A stretch of DNA of 64,000 bases from Streptomyces malachitofuscus (lineage in GTDB: Bacteria > Actinomycetota > Actinomycetes > Streptomycetales > Streptomycetaceae). The position numbers were made by a program, and so were the translations under genes. The notes under the pieces were generated by a model. The model ran no database searches, had not been told where the DNA came from, and worked only from the letters and a program-made list of their open reading frames with translations. Shown one piece after another: positions 16,233-24,723 of the stretch. The stretch's first letter is position 1, and each line of letters starts with the position of its first letter. The stretch is taken from positions 186,001 through 250,000 of the forward strand of contig NZ_BMUF01000012.1 in the NCBI RefSeq assembly GCF_014650055.1, given 5' to 3'.

Positions 16233-18758
16233 TCACCCGTCGGCAGCCGTGTCCGCCCCGTGCGGACCGGGCACGCCGATCAGGAGCAGGGTCACGTCGT
16301 CGTCGTGCTCGGCCGGGGCCGTGATGAGGGTACTGATCAGCCGGCCCGCCGTCCGGTCGAGGATCCCCGGGTCGGCGCGGACGCCCCCCAGTTCGGCACC
16401 GGCGGTGCGGGCCAGGGCATCGATCCGCTCCTCGATGTCGGTACCGGGCTGTTCGACCAGCCCGTCGGTGTAGAGGACGAGGACGCTGCCCGGCGGCACC
16501 GGACGGGTCACCTCCTCGAACGGCAGCCCGCCGCCGCCCGGGTCGTTGACCCCCAGGGGCACGCCGACCGGTGCCCGCAGCCGGCCCGGGGGCCCGCCGG
16601 GAGGCAGGACGATGACGGGCGGGTGACCCGCCGAACAGACGGCGACCTCGCATCTGTCCTGGTCCAGGATCAGGTAGAGACAGGTGACGAGCTGGCCGGC
16701 CAGGTCGCCGACGAACACGTCCAGTGAGGTCATCAGCCGGCTGGGCGTGACCCCTGTACCGGCCAGGGCGTGGGAGGCGGCACGCAGCTGCCCCATCACG
16801 GCCGCCGCCTCCAGTCCCCGGCCCATCACGTCGCCGATGAGGACGCCGGTGCGGCGGCCGCCGAGGGGGATGACGTCGAACCAGTCGCCGCCGACCCCGG
16901 GGTCCTTGACGGACGCCAGATACCGGTACGCGCTGGGCAGGTGGGCGAGGGTGGGCGGCTCCCCCATGAGGCTGTGCTGCAGGGTGTAGGCGATGTGCCG
17001 CTGCTGCTCGTAGCGTTCGGCGCGCTCGGCCTCCGCCCGCCGGCGCTCGGTGATGTCGCGCACGAACAGCACGGCGAGGGTCTCCCGTCCGGCCTGGAGA
17101 CTGCTGACGCTGACCTCGACGGGGAAGGCGGAGCCGTCGCCACGCAGCCCGTAGAGGCCCCGGTCCACGACCGCGGGCTGCGGGTCGCGCCGTCGCAGGT
17201 AGGCGTCGAGGAGGGCGCCCTGCCGCCGGCGCATCGCATCGGGTGCCAGGTCGGCGACCCGGGTGCCGACGAGGTCGCCCGGTGCCCGGCCGAACACGTG
17301 TCGCACCTGTGCGTTGGCCATGACGACGGTGCCGCTGCCGTCTGTGATGAGGGTGGCGTCGGGTGCGGATTCCAGCAACGCGCGGAACCGCCGCTGCGCC
17401 TGCTCCACCTCACGCTGGGCGGCGACGCGGTCGGTGATGTCGGTGACCACACCGCAGACGGCGTAGGGGGCACCGGACGCGTCCTTGAGCGGGAAGAGGG
17501 TGGTCAGGAACTCCCGGGGGCCGTCGGGCAGGGTGAGTTGCTCCTCCCGCTGCACGGGCCTGCCCCCGGCCAGCATCGCGAGGTCGGCGTCCCGCGCGTG
17601 ACGGGCGAGTCCGGCCGGCATGACGTCCACGTCGCGGCGGCCCAGCACCCGGTCACGGGGCAACCCCAAGCTCTCCTCGAACATCGAGTTGACCGCGAGG
17701 AAGCGGCCCTCGAGGTCCTTGATGAACACCGCCGCAGGGGTGTGTTCCATGAAGTCCCGCAGCAGTTCGTTCCGGCGCACCTGCCATTCGAGACGGCCGT
17801 GAGCCACCTCGATGCGGCGGCCCACGGCCAAGGCCGCGAAGATCACTGCGGTGAGGGCGGCCACGTTGCCCCACACCAGCAGGGCGGTGGCCAGCCGCAG
17901 CCCGAACAGACCCGCGTCCTCGCCGGCCAGGACGCCCCAGCCCAGCAGGGGCGGCACGACCACGGCGGTGACGATCAGGCGGCGCCCCAGCGCGCCCGTC
18001 GTGCCCGCATTCATGAGGAGTCCGCTCAGCCCCTCGTCCGGCCGGGCCAGGAAGGCGGCCGCGCCCAGGAGGATCAGGGCGGGGGCGGTGTGCAGGGCCA
18101 TGCCCGTGTAGGCGCCGAACCGCTCCAGCTCGGGCACTGCGTAGGCGGCCCCGTACAACCGCAGCATGCCGGCGGCACCGACGACCAGCCCCAGGAACTG
18201 ACTGATCCACACGGGCAGCCGACGCGTACTCGCGCACAGCGACGCCGCGCCGGCGAGCACCACGGCCACGGCCGTGTTCGGCGCCATCCGTCCGGGCACC
18301 GTCGTCTGGACGTCGGCGGTGTCGTCCTCGAAGAGCAACTCGTCGACGCCCAGTGTCGTGCCCGTGACGTACTCCGCCAGCGTGAGCGCCCCGACCACGA
18401 GTGCCAGGGCCGCCGCCGCACGGGCCACCGCGAGCGTCCACGAGTGGACCGGACCGCGTGCGACGAGGAACAGTGAGACTCCGAGCGCGACGACGGCCAC
18501 GGCGGAGTTCGCCTTCATGGACACCGCGACACCGGGCAGCACGCTCTTCAGCTCGTCGATGTCGACGATCCACCCGGTCAGGCCGACCAGGCCCAGGAGG
18601 GCGGCCAGCAGCGCCGTGATCCCGGCCGTCGTGCGGGCGGCGGCCAGAGCGGGCGGGTGGAACGGCAGGCTGTCGGCGCGTTCCACCCCCTGGACGCCGG
18701 GCAGCCCGGACGCGTGCTGCTCTCTTGTCACCGCGTTCTCATCCCTGACGGATGGCAC
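16233..18758 (-). CDS. membrane PAS-PAS-PP2C (SpoIIE-type) phosphatase
   Basis: 841 residues from a GTG at 18758; a GTG at 18728 with AGGGATGAG upstream is an alternative. The N-terminal third has eight or nine hydrophobic helices (about 40-310). Two PAS domains follow (about 340-460 and 465-585; FMEHTPAAVFIKDLEGRFLAVNSMFEESLG starts the first). The C-terminal SpoIIE/PP2C domain shows GGDWFDVIPL, VLIGDVMGRG, CSAGHPPVIV and LYTDGLVE, giving the metal-binding Asp residues. Such proteins dephosphorylate anti-anti-sigma factors in partner-switching systems. No such partner is adjacent. Confidence 0.9.
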   Translation of the reverse strand: MPSVRDENAVTREQHASGLPGVQGVERADSLPFHPPALAAARTTAGITALLAALLGLVGLTGWIVDIDELKSVLPGVAVSMKANSAVAVVALGVSLFLVARGPVHSWTLAVARAAAALALVVGALTLAEYVTGTTLGVDELLFEDDTADVQTTVPGRMAPNTAVAVVLAGAASLCASTRRLPVWISQFLGLVVGAAGMLRLYGAAYAVPELERFGAYTGMALHTAPALILLGAAAFLARPDEGLSGLLMNAGTTGALGRRLIVTAVVVPPLLGWGVLAGEDAGLFGLRLATALLVWGNVAALTAVIFAALAVGRRIEVAHGRLEWQVRRNELLRDFMEHTPAAVFIKDLEGRFLAVNSMFEESLGLPRDRVLGRRDVDVMPAGLARHARDADLAMLAGGRPVQREEQLTLPDGPREFLTTLFPLKDASGAPYAVCGVVTDITDRVAAQREVEQAQRRFRALLESAPDATLITDGSGTVVMANAQVRHVFGRAPGDLVGTRVADLAPDAMRRRQGALLDAYLRRRDPQPAVVDRGLYGLRGDGSAFPVEVSVSSLQAGRETLAVLFVRDITERRRAEAERAERYEQQRHIAYTLQHSLMGEPPTLAHLPSAYRYLASVKDPGVGGDWFDVIPLGGRRTGVLIGDVMGRGLEAAAVMGQLRAASHALAGTGVTPSRLMTSLDVFVGDLAGQLVTCLYLILDQDRCEVAVCSAGHPPVIVLPPGGPPGRLRAPVGVPLGVNDPGGGGLPFEEVTRPVPPGSVLVLYTDGLVEQPGTDIEERIDALARTAGAELGGVRADPGILDRTAGRLISTLITAPAEHDDDVTLLLIGVPGPHGADTAADG

Positions 18759-18876
18759 ACTCGCCGCATCAATCGGGTCACTTCATGCTAAAGAACGTGA
18801 GAGGTATGGGCATGTGCCAGGTGCGGCGGCACACAGGCTAGGGGTGACGAGGGAGTGCTGCGGCCGGGGCGTCGGC

Positions 18877-18882
18877 TAGCGT
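18877..18882 (+). promoter_or_regulatory. -10 box of leaderless promoter for mmuM
   Basis: TAGCGT followed by 7 bases and the ATG at 18890. No Shine-Dalgarno lies between. Confidence 0.65.
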
Positions 18883-18889
18883 CGCCCGT

Positions 18890-19801
18890 ATGAGCAGCAC
18901 TTTCGCCCTTCCCGCGGCACTCGCGGACGGCACGGTCGTCCTCGACGGCGGCCTGTCCAACCAGCTCGCCTCGGCCGGACACGACCTCAGCGACGAACTG
19001 TGGTCGGCCCGTCTGCTCGCCGAGGCCCCGGAGGCGGTGACGGCGGCCCATCTCGCGTACTTCGAGGCGGGCGCGGACGTGGCGATCACGGCGAGCTACC
19101 AGGCGACGTTCGAGGGCTTCGCCCGGCGCGGCATCAGCCCGGAGGAGGCGTCCGGGCTGCTCGCGCTGAGCGTCGGGTGCGCCCGCGAGGCGGCCCGGCG
19201 GGCCCGGGTCTCCCGCCCGCTGTGGGTGGCGGCCTCGGTCGGCCCGTACGGGGCGATGCTCGCGGACGGCTCCGAGTACCGGGGACGGTACGGCCTGTCC
19301 GTCACCGAGCTCGAACGCTTCCACCGCCCCCGGATGGAGGTCCTGGCCGCCGCCGCGCCCGACGTCCTGGCCCTGGAGACCGTCCCCGACACGGATGAGG
19401 CTGAAGCCCTGGTGCGAGCGCTGCGGGGGCTGGACGTCCCGGCCTGGCTGTCGTACTCGGCGGCCGGCGGCCGCACCCGCGCGGGCCAGCCGCTGGAGGA
19501 CGCGTTCGCGCTCGCCGCGCGGGCGGACGAGGTGATCGCGGTCGGCGTGAACTGCTGCACCCCGGAGGACGCCGACCACGCCGTCGCGCTCGCCGCCCGG
19601 GTCACGGGGAAGCCGGTCGTCGTCTACCCCAACAGCGGCGAGACCTGGGACGCCGGGGCGCGAGCCTGGACCGGCCGACCGACGTTCACCGCCTCCCGGG
19701 TCACAGGATGGCGGGAGTCGGGGGCCCGGCTGATCGGGGGCTGCTGCCGGGTAGGACCGGAGACCATCGCGGCGGTCGCGGGCACGCTGCGTACGTCGTA
19801 G
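18890..19801 (+). CDS. mmuM: homocysteine S-methyltransferase
   Basis: 303 residues, the length of MmuM enzymes that transfer a methyl group from S-methylmethionine (or SAM) to homocysteine, giving methionine. The Zn-binding Cys are visible: GVNCC near residue 220 and IGGCC near 284. DGGLSNQL at the N-terminus and ITASYQATFEGF near 65 are also family motifs. It lacks the cobalamin domains of MetH. Single-gene leaderless unit. Its last 101 bases overlap the 3' end of the convergent anti-sigma-like ATPase gene. Confidence 0.93.
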   Translation: MSSTFALPAALADGTVVLDGGLSNQLASAGHDLSDELWSARLLAEAPEAVTAAHLAYFEAGADVAITASYQATFEGFARRGISPEEASGLLALSVGCAREAARRARVSRPLWVAASVGPYGAMLADGSEYRGRYGLSVTELERFHRPRMEVLAAAAPDVLALETVPDTDEAEALVRALRGLDVPAWLSYSAAGGRTRAGQPLEDAFALAARADEVIAVGVNCCTPEDADHAVALAARVTGKPVVVYPNSGETWDAGARAWTGRPTFTASRVTGWRESGARLIGGCCRVGPETIAAVAGTLRTS

Positions 19802-20231
19802 CGAACTCGCACCAGACGACCTTGCCGGGGGCCCGCTCCCCCACGCCCCACGTGTCCGCCAGCCCGTTCACCAGCAGCAGCCCGCGCCCGCTCTCGTCGG
19901 GCGCATCCTCCGGTACCGCGGGCACACCGCCCCCGCTGTCGTGCACCTCGACCCGGATGCCGTCGGGGTAGGGCAGCAGCCGCAACAGGAATCCCCGGCC
20001 CGGTGGTACGCCGTGCAGCAGCGCGTTGGTCGCCAATTCACTGACGCACAGCAGCACATCGTCCGTACGCCCGCGCACGCCCCAGTCGTCGAGCACCCGG
20101 CGCGCGAACGCCCGCGCGCCGGGCACGGACCGGCGCTCACGCCGGAAGAAGCGCTCACGTGGGCAGGGGTTTTGGGGCGGGGGTGAAGTTTCCTGATTCA
20201 CGGGACGAGAGTCACGCTCCGTGGCCACCAT
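19701..20231 (-). CDS. HATPase anti-sigma-like protein of a WhiJ-type locus
   Basis: 176 residues from the ATG at 20231 (GTG at 20228 also possible). A GHKL ATPase domain of the RsbW/SpoIIAB type: N box ELATNALLHG, G1 box EVHDSGGGVP, G2 box GRGLLLVNGLADTWG. No dimerisation/phosphoacceptor domain, so it is not a sensor kinase. It is divergent from an XRE regulator and a DUF397 gene, the gene set of the Streptomyces whiJ/abaA-type clusters, where such ATPases are thought to act with the regulator in developmental control. The C-terminus runs antisense through 101 bases of mmuM. Confidence 0.85.
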   Translation of the reverse strand: MVATERDSRPVNQETSPPPQNPCPRERFFRRERRSVPGARAFARRVLDDWGVRGRTDDVLLCVSELATNALLHGVPPGRGFLLRLLPYPDGIRVEVHDSGGGVPAVPEDAPDESGRGLLLVNGLADTWGVGERAPGKVVWCEFATTYAACPRPPRWSPVLPGSSPRSAGPPTPAIL

Positions 20232-20240
20232 GGAACAGTC

Positions 20241-20275
20241 CGCGCACCCGTACGGCTCGACTGTACGGGTGCGCG
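20241..20275. promoter_or_regulatory. perfect 13-bp dyad between divergent ATPase and XRE genes
   Basis: Arms CGCGCACCCGTAC and GTACGGGTGCGCG around a 9-base spacer. It occupies nearly half of the 82-base gap between the starts at 20231 and 20314, the position expected for an operator of the XRE regulator controlling itself and the ATPase. Confidence 0.6.
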
Positions 20276-20313
20276 ATGGTGAACGTACGCGCGCGGCTGG
20301 GGAGTTCCACCTC

Positions 20314-21150
20314 ATGGGCACCACGACGACACGGAGGAACGCCTCCGCGATGAAGATGGTGGGCGCACTGCTCGCCCTGTACCGCCAGGCGGCCGGACAC
20401 ACACAGAGGTCGCTGGGCGAGCGGTTCGTGATCAGCGAGCAACAGATCGCGTCGATCGAGCAGGGCAGACGTCCGCTGAAGCCGGACCTCGCCGAGCAGC
20501 TGGACGAACTCCTGGGCACGAAGGGGGCGTTGTCGGTCGCGTTGAGCCGGATGCCGGAGGTGGATCTGGTTCCGTTGTGGGCGGAGGAGTATCTGGATCG
20601 GGAGCGTGAGGCCATTGCCATCTCCGTGTATGACAGCCTCGCTGTACCGGGGCAGTTGCAGACGGAGAGGTACGCACGAGCGGTCTTCCAAAGCCAAGTG
20701 CCGGTCTATGACCAGGACGAGATCGAGCGACTCGTCGCCACGCGCATGCAGCGCCAGGAGATCCTGCACCGCAAGGCACCGCCCACAGCGAGCTTCGTCA
20801 TCTGGGAGGCCGCCCTGCGGGACCACCTGGGAGGAAAGGACGTCTACACCGAGCAAGTACAGAGGCTCCGTGAGTGCGCGGACATGCCCGGCATCACCAT
20901 CCAGGTACTACCGCTTGGCCGCACCTCCCACGCCGGACTCGACGGACCCTTTGTGCTCTTGGAAACCCCCGAACACCAGCGCCTTGCGTACATGGAGACC
21001 CAACGCGGCAGCCACCTCATAGCCGAACCCGACGGGGTGGGAATCCTGACGCAGAAGTATGCGATGCTGCGAACGCAGGCCCTCAACACCGAAGATTCGA
21101 GGGACCTACTGGACCGTCTCGGGGAGAAGCATGAGCGGCAGCGCACTTGA
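20314..21150 (+). CDS. WhiJ-like XRE regulator with DUF5753 domain
   Basis: 278 residues from the ATG at 20314 (GGGGAG about 9 bases upstream). An N-terminal helix-turn-helix lies at about 15-70: LGALLALYRQAAG-like entry, then RSLGERFVISEQQIASIEQGRRP. The rest is the DUF5753 domain: IYDSLAVPGQLQTERYARAVF-like segment near 110, and VLPLGRTSHAGLDGPFVLLE and AYMETQRGSHLIAEP later. The last 20 bases overlap the DUF397 gene, so they are co-translated. Such regulators are numerous and paralogous in each Streptomyces genome. Confidence 0.9.
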   Translation: MGTTTTRRNASAMKMVGALLALYRQAAGHTQRSLGERFVISEQQIASIEQGRRPLKPDLAEQLDELLGTKGALSVALSRMPEVDLVPLWAEEYLDREREAIAISVYDSLAVPGQLQTERYARAVFQSQVPVYDQDEIERLVATRMQRQEILHRKAPPTASFVIWEAALRDHLGGKDVYTEQVQRLRECADMPGITIQVLPLGRTSHAGLDGPFVLLETPEHQRLAYMETQRGSHLIAEPDGVGILTQKYAMLRTQALNTEDSRDLLDRLGEKHERQRT

Positions 21151-21385
21151 ATGGTTCAAGTCGAGCTACAGCGGCAGCGAAGGCGGCCAGTGCCTGGAAG
21201 TCGCTTACACCTGGCGCAAGTCGACGCACAGCGGCAGCGAAGGCGGCAACTGCCTCGAAGTCGCCGCGCACCCCACCGCCATCCACATCCGCGACTCCAA
21301 GACCCCCCACGCCCCCCACCTCACCGTCACCCCCTCGGCGTGGGCCGCGTTCCTCTCCGTACCCACGGAGTCGGACGCTCCGTAA
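21131..21385 (+). CDS. DUF397 protein with duplicated core
   Basis: 84 residues. DUF397 proteins are small partners of WhiJ-like regulators and normally carry one copy of the W-(R/F)KS-S-x-SGSEGG-x-CLEVA core. Here there are two: WFKSSYSGSEGGQCLEVA at about residues 8-25 and WRKSTHSGSEGGNCLEVA at about 28-45, followed by a single VRDSK-type tail (IHIRDSKTP). The copies are about 60 bases apart in DNA and very similar, so the duplication looks recent. Overlaps the XRE gene by 20 bases. Confidence 0.88.
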   Translation: MSGSALEWFKSSYSGSEGGQCLEVAYTWRKSTHSGSEGGNCLEVAAHPTAIHIRDSKTPHAPHLTVTPSAWAAFLSVPTESDAP

Positions 21386-21394
21386 GCGGCGTTC

Positions 21395-22048
21395 TCACCC
21401 GCGCGGTGCCTCCAAGTACCGCAACACCGCCAGTACCCGGCGATGCCCCTGCTCCGTGCGAGGCAGGTCGAGCTTCGTGAAGATGCTCGCCGTGTGTTTC
21501 TCGACCGCTCGTTGGGAGATGCCGAGGGCCGTGGCGACGGCCGCGTTGGTGCGGCCCTCGGCCATGAGGGTCAGGATTTCGTGCTCGCGGGGGGTGAGGG
21601 CCGCCAGGCCCTCCCCCGCGCGGCGGGCCGCGAAGAGCTGGGCGACGACCTCCGGGTCCAGCGCCGTGCCGCCCGCCGCCACGCGGTGCAGCGCGTCGAC
21701 GAAGTCGTCCACGTCGACCACCCGTTCCTTGAGCAGATAGCCGAAGCCCGCCATCCCGGTCGCCGCCAGCCGGTCCGCGTACCGCGTCTCGACGTACTGG
21801 GAGAAGAGGAGCACCCCCAGCCCCGGATGCCGTTCCCGCAGCTCCAGTGCCGCGCGCAGGCCCTCGTCCCGATGGCCCGGGGGCATCCTGATGTCGGCGA
21901 CGACGGCGTCCGGGCGGTGCTCGTCCACGGCCGCCAGCAGGCCGTCCGCGTCCGCCACGGCCGCCACCACCTCCAGCCCCCGGTCGCGCAGCAACTGCGC
22001 CAGGCCCTCGCGGACGACGGCCGCGTCCTCGGCGATCACGATGCGCAT
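21395..22048 (-). CDS. NarL/LuxR-family response regulator
   Basis: 217 residues. Receiver domain with acidic pair E7-D8, phosphoacceptor D52 (VVADIRMPP) and the late Lys in YLLKERV. The C-terminal LuxR-type HTH is LTPREHEILTLMAEGRTNAAVA with ISQRAVEKHTASIFTKL. It is 13 bases downstream of the histidine kinase gene and surely its partner. Likely controls the co-located ABC exporter. Confidence 0.92.
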   Translation of the reverse strand: MRIVIAEDAAVVREGLAQLLRDRGLEVVAAVADADGLLAAVDEHRPDAVVADIRMPPGHRDEGLRAALELRERHPGLGVLLFSQYVETRYADRLAATGMAGFGYLLKERVVDVDDFVDALHRVAAGGTALDPEVVAQLFAARRAGEGLAALTPREHEILTLMAEGRTNAAVATALGISQRAVEKHTASIFTKLDLPRTEQGHRRVLAVLRYLEAPRG

Positions 22049-22061
22049 GCGTGGTCTGCTC

Positions 22062-23330
22062 CTACCCGAGCGGCAGTTCGGCGGTGACGGTGGTGGGTCC
22101 GCCGTCCGGGCTGTCGATCAGCAGCCGCCCGTCCACCGTACTCACCCGTTCCGCCAGCCCGTTGAGCCCCGTACCGCTCCCCGCTCCCTTGCGTGCGCCG
22201 CCCCGGCCGTCGTCGCGCACGACGAGACGCAGGACGCCGTCACGGTCGTACGCCTCGATCTCAGCACGTGTGGCCTGCGCGTGGCGGGCGGCGTTGGCGA
22301 CGAGTTCGGCGGCGCAGAAGTAGGCGATGGACTCGATGGCCTGCGACGGCCGTGTCGACAGGTCGACACGTGCGGTCACCGGCAGCCCGGCCCGCGCGGC
22401 GAGCGTCTCGAGAGCCACGTCCAGGCCGTCGTTGAGCGCGGGGGGATGGATGCCGCGTACGAGGTCGCGCAACTCGGTGATCGCCGCGCGGGAGTTGTCC
22501 AGCGCGGAGCCCACCAGCTCCCGGCCGCGCGCCAGCTGGGGCGCCTCGCCCGGTGCCCGGGCCAGTTGGTCCCGTGCCCCGGCGAGCGCCATGGCGATGG
22601 CGATGAGCCGCGACTGGGTGCCGTCGTGCAGGTCCCGTTCGATGCGGCGCAGTACGGCCGCCGAGTCCTGCACGGCCCGCGCCCGGGTCTCCTCCAGTAC
22701 GTGCACCCGTTCGTCGAGCCGCCCCGGCCCGAGCAGCGCCCGGGCCAGGGGACGTACGACGAGGGTGAGCAGCCCGTGGGTGGACCAGGCGGACAGGGCG
22801 AGGACCGCCAGCCCGGCGAGGGCGGTGAGCAGCGCGGCCGGCCAGTTGTCCATCCGGACGTCGCCCGCCAGCCCGATGCCCCGTTGGCCGTTCTCCTCCA
22901 CTTTCCGCCACCACAGCGGGTAGCTGAGCGCGGCGAGCCCGTACAGCCGTACGCCGACGGAGACGGCGAGCAGGACCACCCCGACGGGCGCGAACACGAC
23001 GGCGAACGCCGCCGCCCGCCATCCGTCGCCGTCGGCGAGGGCGGCGCGCAGGCCGGCGAAGAAGCCGTGCACCCGGGGGCGTCGAGGGGGCGCCGCGACG
23101 TCCTCGCCGAGCAGAACCCGCAGCATCGCCCGGTGCAGCGCGCCGGTGGTGCGGGCGACGGCGAGGACACCGACCAGCAGGATCAGCCCGACCTGGGTGA
23201 CGGAGGCGACGAGGGACACCGCGAGCAGCGCCAGCAGGGCGATGCCGCAGACGAATCCGGGGACCGGTGCCAGGAGGGCGTAGGCGGCCTCGCGGGGGCT
23301 GCCGAGCAGTCGGCGGAGGACAGAGTGCAT
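22062..23330 (-). CDS. HisKA_3-type sensor histidine kinase
   Basis: 422 residues. Five or six hydrophobic helices (about 25-60, 108-130, 165-200) and short loops, then the dimerisation/phosphoacceptor helix RRIERDLHDGTQ with His235, then a HATPase_c domain with N box ELVANAARHA and VRDDGRGG. The small extracellular part suggests it senses a membrane signal or its transporter, as in antibiotic-sensing systems next to FtsX-type exporters. Located between its transporter and its regulator in one transcription unit. Confidence 0.92.
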   Translation of the reverse strand: MHSVLRRLLGSPREAAYALLAPVPGFVCGIALLALLAVSLVASVTQVGLILLVGVLAVARTTGALHRAMLRVLLGEDVAAPPRRPRVHGFFAGLRAALADGDGWRAAAFAVVFAPVGVVLLAVSVGVRLYGLAALSYPLWWRKVEENGQRGIGLAGDVRMDNWPAALLTALAGLAVLALSAWSTHGLLTLVVRPLARALLGPGRLDERVHVLEETRARAVQDSAAVLRRIERDLHDGTQSRLIAIAMALAGARDQLARAPGEAPQLARGRELVGSALDNSRAAITELRDLVRGIHPPALNDGLDVALETLAARAGLPVTARVDLSTRPSQAIESIAYFCAAELVANAARHAQATRAEIEAYDRDGVLRLVVRDDGRGGARKGAGSGTGLNGLAERVSTVDGRLLIDSPDGGPTTVTAELPLG

Positions 23331-23397
23331 GAGGGGCCTTCGTGGGGGTCGTCGGATCCATGGTGACCGGTGGGGCCGCCGCCGGGCGGCAGGCGGC

Positions 23398-24723
23398 TCA
23401 ACTGCTGCGCCGCGTCACCCCCTCGACCGGCCGCACCCGCAGCAGCCGTCCGAGCGGCGCGCACGAGGCGGCCCACACCAGCACGGCCCCGGACAGGAGG
23501 GTCGCGGCCCACACCCACGCGGGGAGCCCCGAGACGGGCGTACCGGTCTTCTCCCCCAACGGCACCATCACCGCGCAGCCGGCGAGCACCCCCGACCCGG
23601 CCCCGGCGAGGGCGATGACGGCGCCCTCGGCCACCACCACGGCGACGACCTGCCGCTTGTCCGCCCCCACCGTCCGCAACAGCGAGAACTCGCGGAGCCG
23701 CTCCAGTGTCAGCATGACCAGCGTGTTGGCGGCGACCAGCCCGGCGAATCCGGCGTACAGCAGGGTGCCGAAGATCTCCATCCAGTCCGGCTCCCCGGCC
23801 CCCGTCAGCGACACGAATTTGGCCACCGCGAACGCCGTCACCAGCGCGACCGGGGTGATCGCCGCCGACAGCCGCCGCGCACGCGCCCGGCAGCCCGCCA
23901 CGGCCAGTTCCCCGGCGACCCCGCCGAGACGATTGAGCAGCGGAGCCACGAGCGCCGTCGCCAGCCGTCCGATCCAGGGACCGGCGAGCCCGATGGCGAC
24001 GAGATACGCCAGGAGCACCAGGGGGATCACGGAAGCCGCGTCCTCCGCCGGGCCGGCCCCGGCCGCGACGGTGAGCGCCCCCGCGCCGACGAGAAAGACG
24101 ATCGAGGCCGCTCCCCGCACCCGCCCCGGCCGTTCGCCGCCCTGCACGGCGGAGTCGGCGAGCGCGGCGGAGGGCCGGGTCCGTGACGCACGCCAGGCAC
24201 CCACCACCCCGCCGAGCTGCGAGCAGACGAGAAGCACCCCACCCGCGGCGAACAACGGGGGCAGCCCCACCTCCAGCACCATCCCGTCCGGGAGCAACCC
24301 CTCCCCCGCCATGCCGTCGAACCAGACCCACGCCAGCACCGCCCCCAGCCCGTACCCGACGGGCAGGGCGAGCAGAGCCGCCCAGAGCGCCTCGGTCGCC
24401 ACCATGCGCCGTATCTGCCAGGGCCCCGCCCCGACGGCCCGCAGCAGGGCACTCTCCCGGTGCCGCTGGGCCACGGCGAGGGACATCACCTGGCCGATCA
24501 CGAAAATCGACATGTAGACGGTGACGAGGCTGAACGCGACCCCCATCTCGGAGACGTTCGCCTGCTCGGGGGAGGCCGGTACCCCGGCCGCCGAAACCGC
24601 CATGGCCACGCACGCGGTGACGACGGTGGCGGAGAAGACCAGCGCGGCGAACGTCCCGGCGAAGGCGGACGGCCGGGCGCGGACGGAGGCGGTGGCGAGA
24701 CCGGTGGAGTGGAGCAGCCTCAT
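23398..24723 (-). CDS. FtsX-like ABC transporter permease
   Basis: 441 residues from the ATG at 24723 that overlaps the ATPase stop (ATGA); an ATG two codons upstream is possible. FtsX-type domain pattern: an N-terminal helix, then ESALLRAVGAGPWQIRRMVATEALW near 95 and, in the second half, REFSLLRTVGADKRQVVAVVVAEG near 350. The RxVGA-motif pair contacts the ATPase. About eight hydrophobic helices. Together with the ATPase it forms a MacB/BceAB-like exporter or sensor. Confidence 0.88.
   Translation of the reverse strand: MRLLHSTGLATASVRARPSAFAGTFAALVFSATVVTACVAMAVSAAGVPASPEQANVSEMGVAFSLVTVYMSIFVIGQVMSLAVAQRHRESALLRAVGAGPWQIRRMVATEALWAALLALPVGYGLGAVLAWVWFDGMAGEGLLPDGMVLEVGLPPLFAAGGVLLVCSQLGGVVGAWRASRTRPSAALADSAVQGGERPGRVRGAASIVFLVGAGALTVAAGAGPAEDAASVIPLVLLAYLVAIGLAGPWIGRLATALVAPLLNRLGGVAGELAVAGCRARARRLSAAITPVALVTAFAVAKFVSLTGAGEPDWMEIFGTLLYAGFAGLVAANTLVMLTLERLREFSLLRTVGADKRQVVAVVVAEGAVIALAGAGSGVLAGCAVMVPLGEKTGTPVSGLPAWVWAATLLSGAVLVWAASCAPLGRLLRVRPVEGVTRRSS

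Noticed and set aside
15916..16653. N-terminal extension of the LuxR frame
   Set aside because: The open frame continues upstream antisense to nothing conserved and into the PP2C gene; the product there is Arg/Pro-rich. Start taken at 15915.
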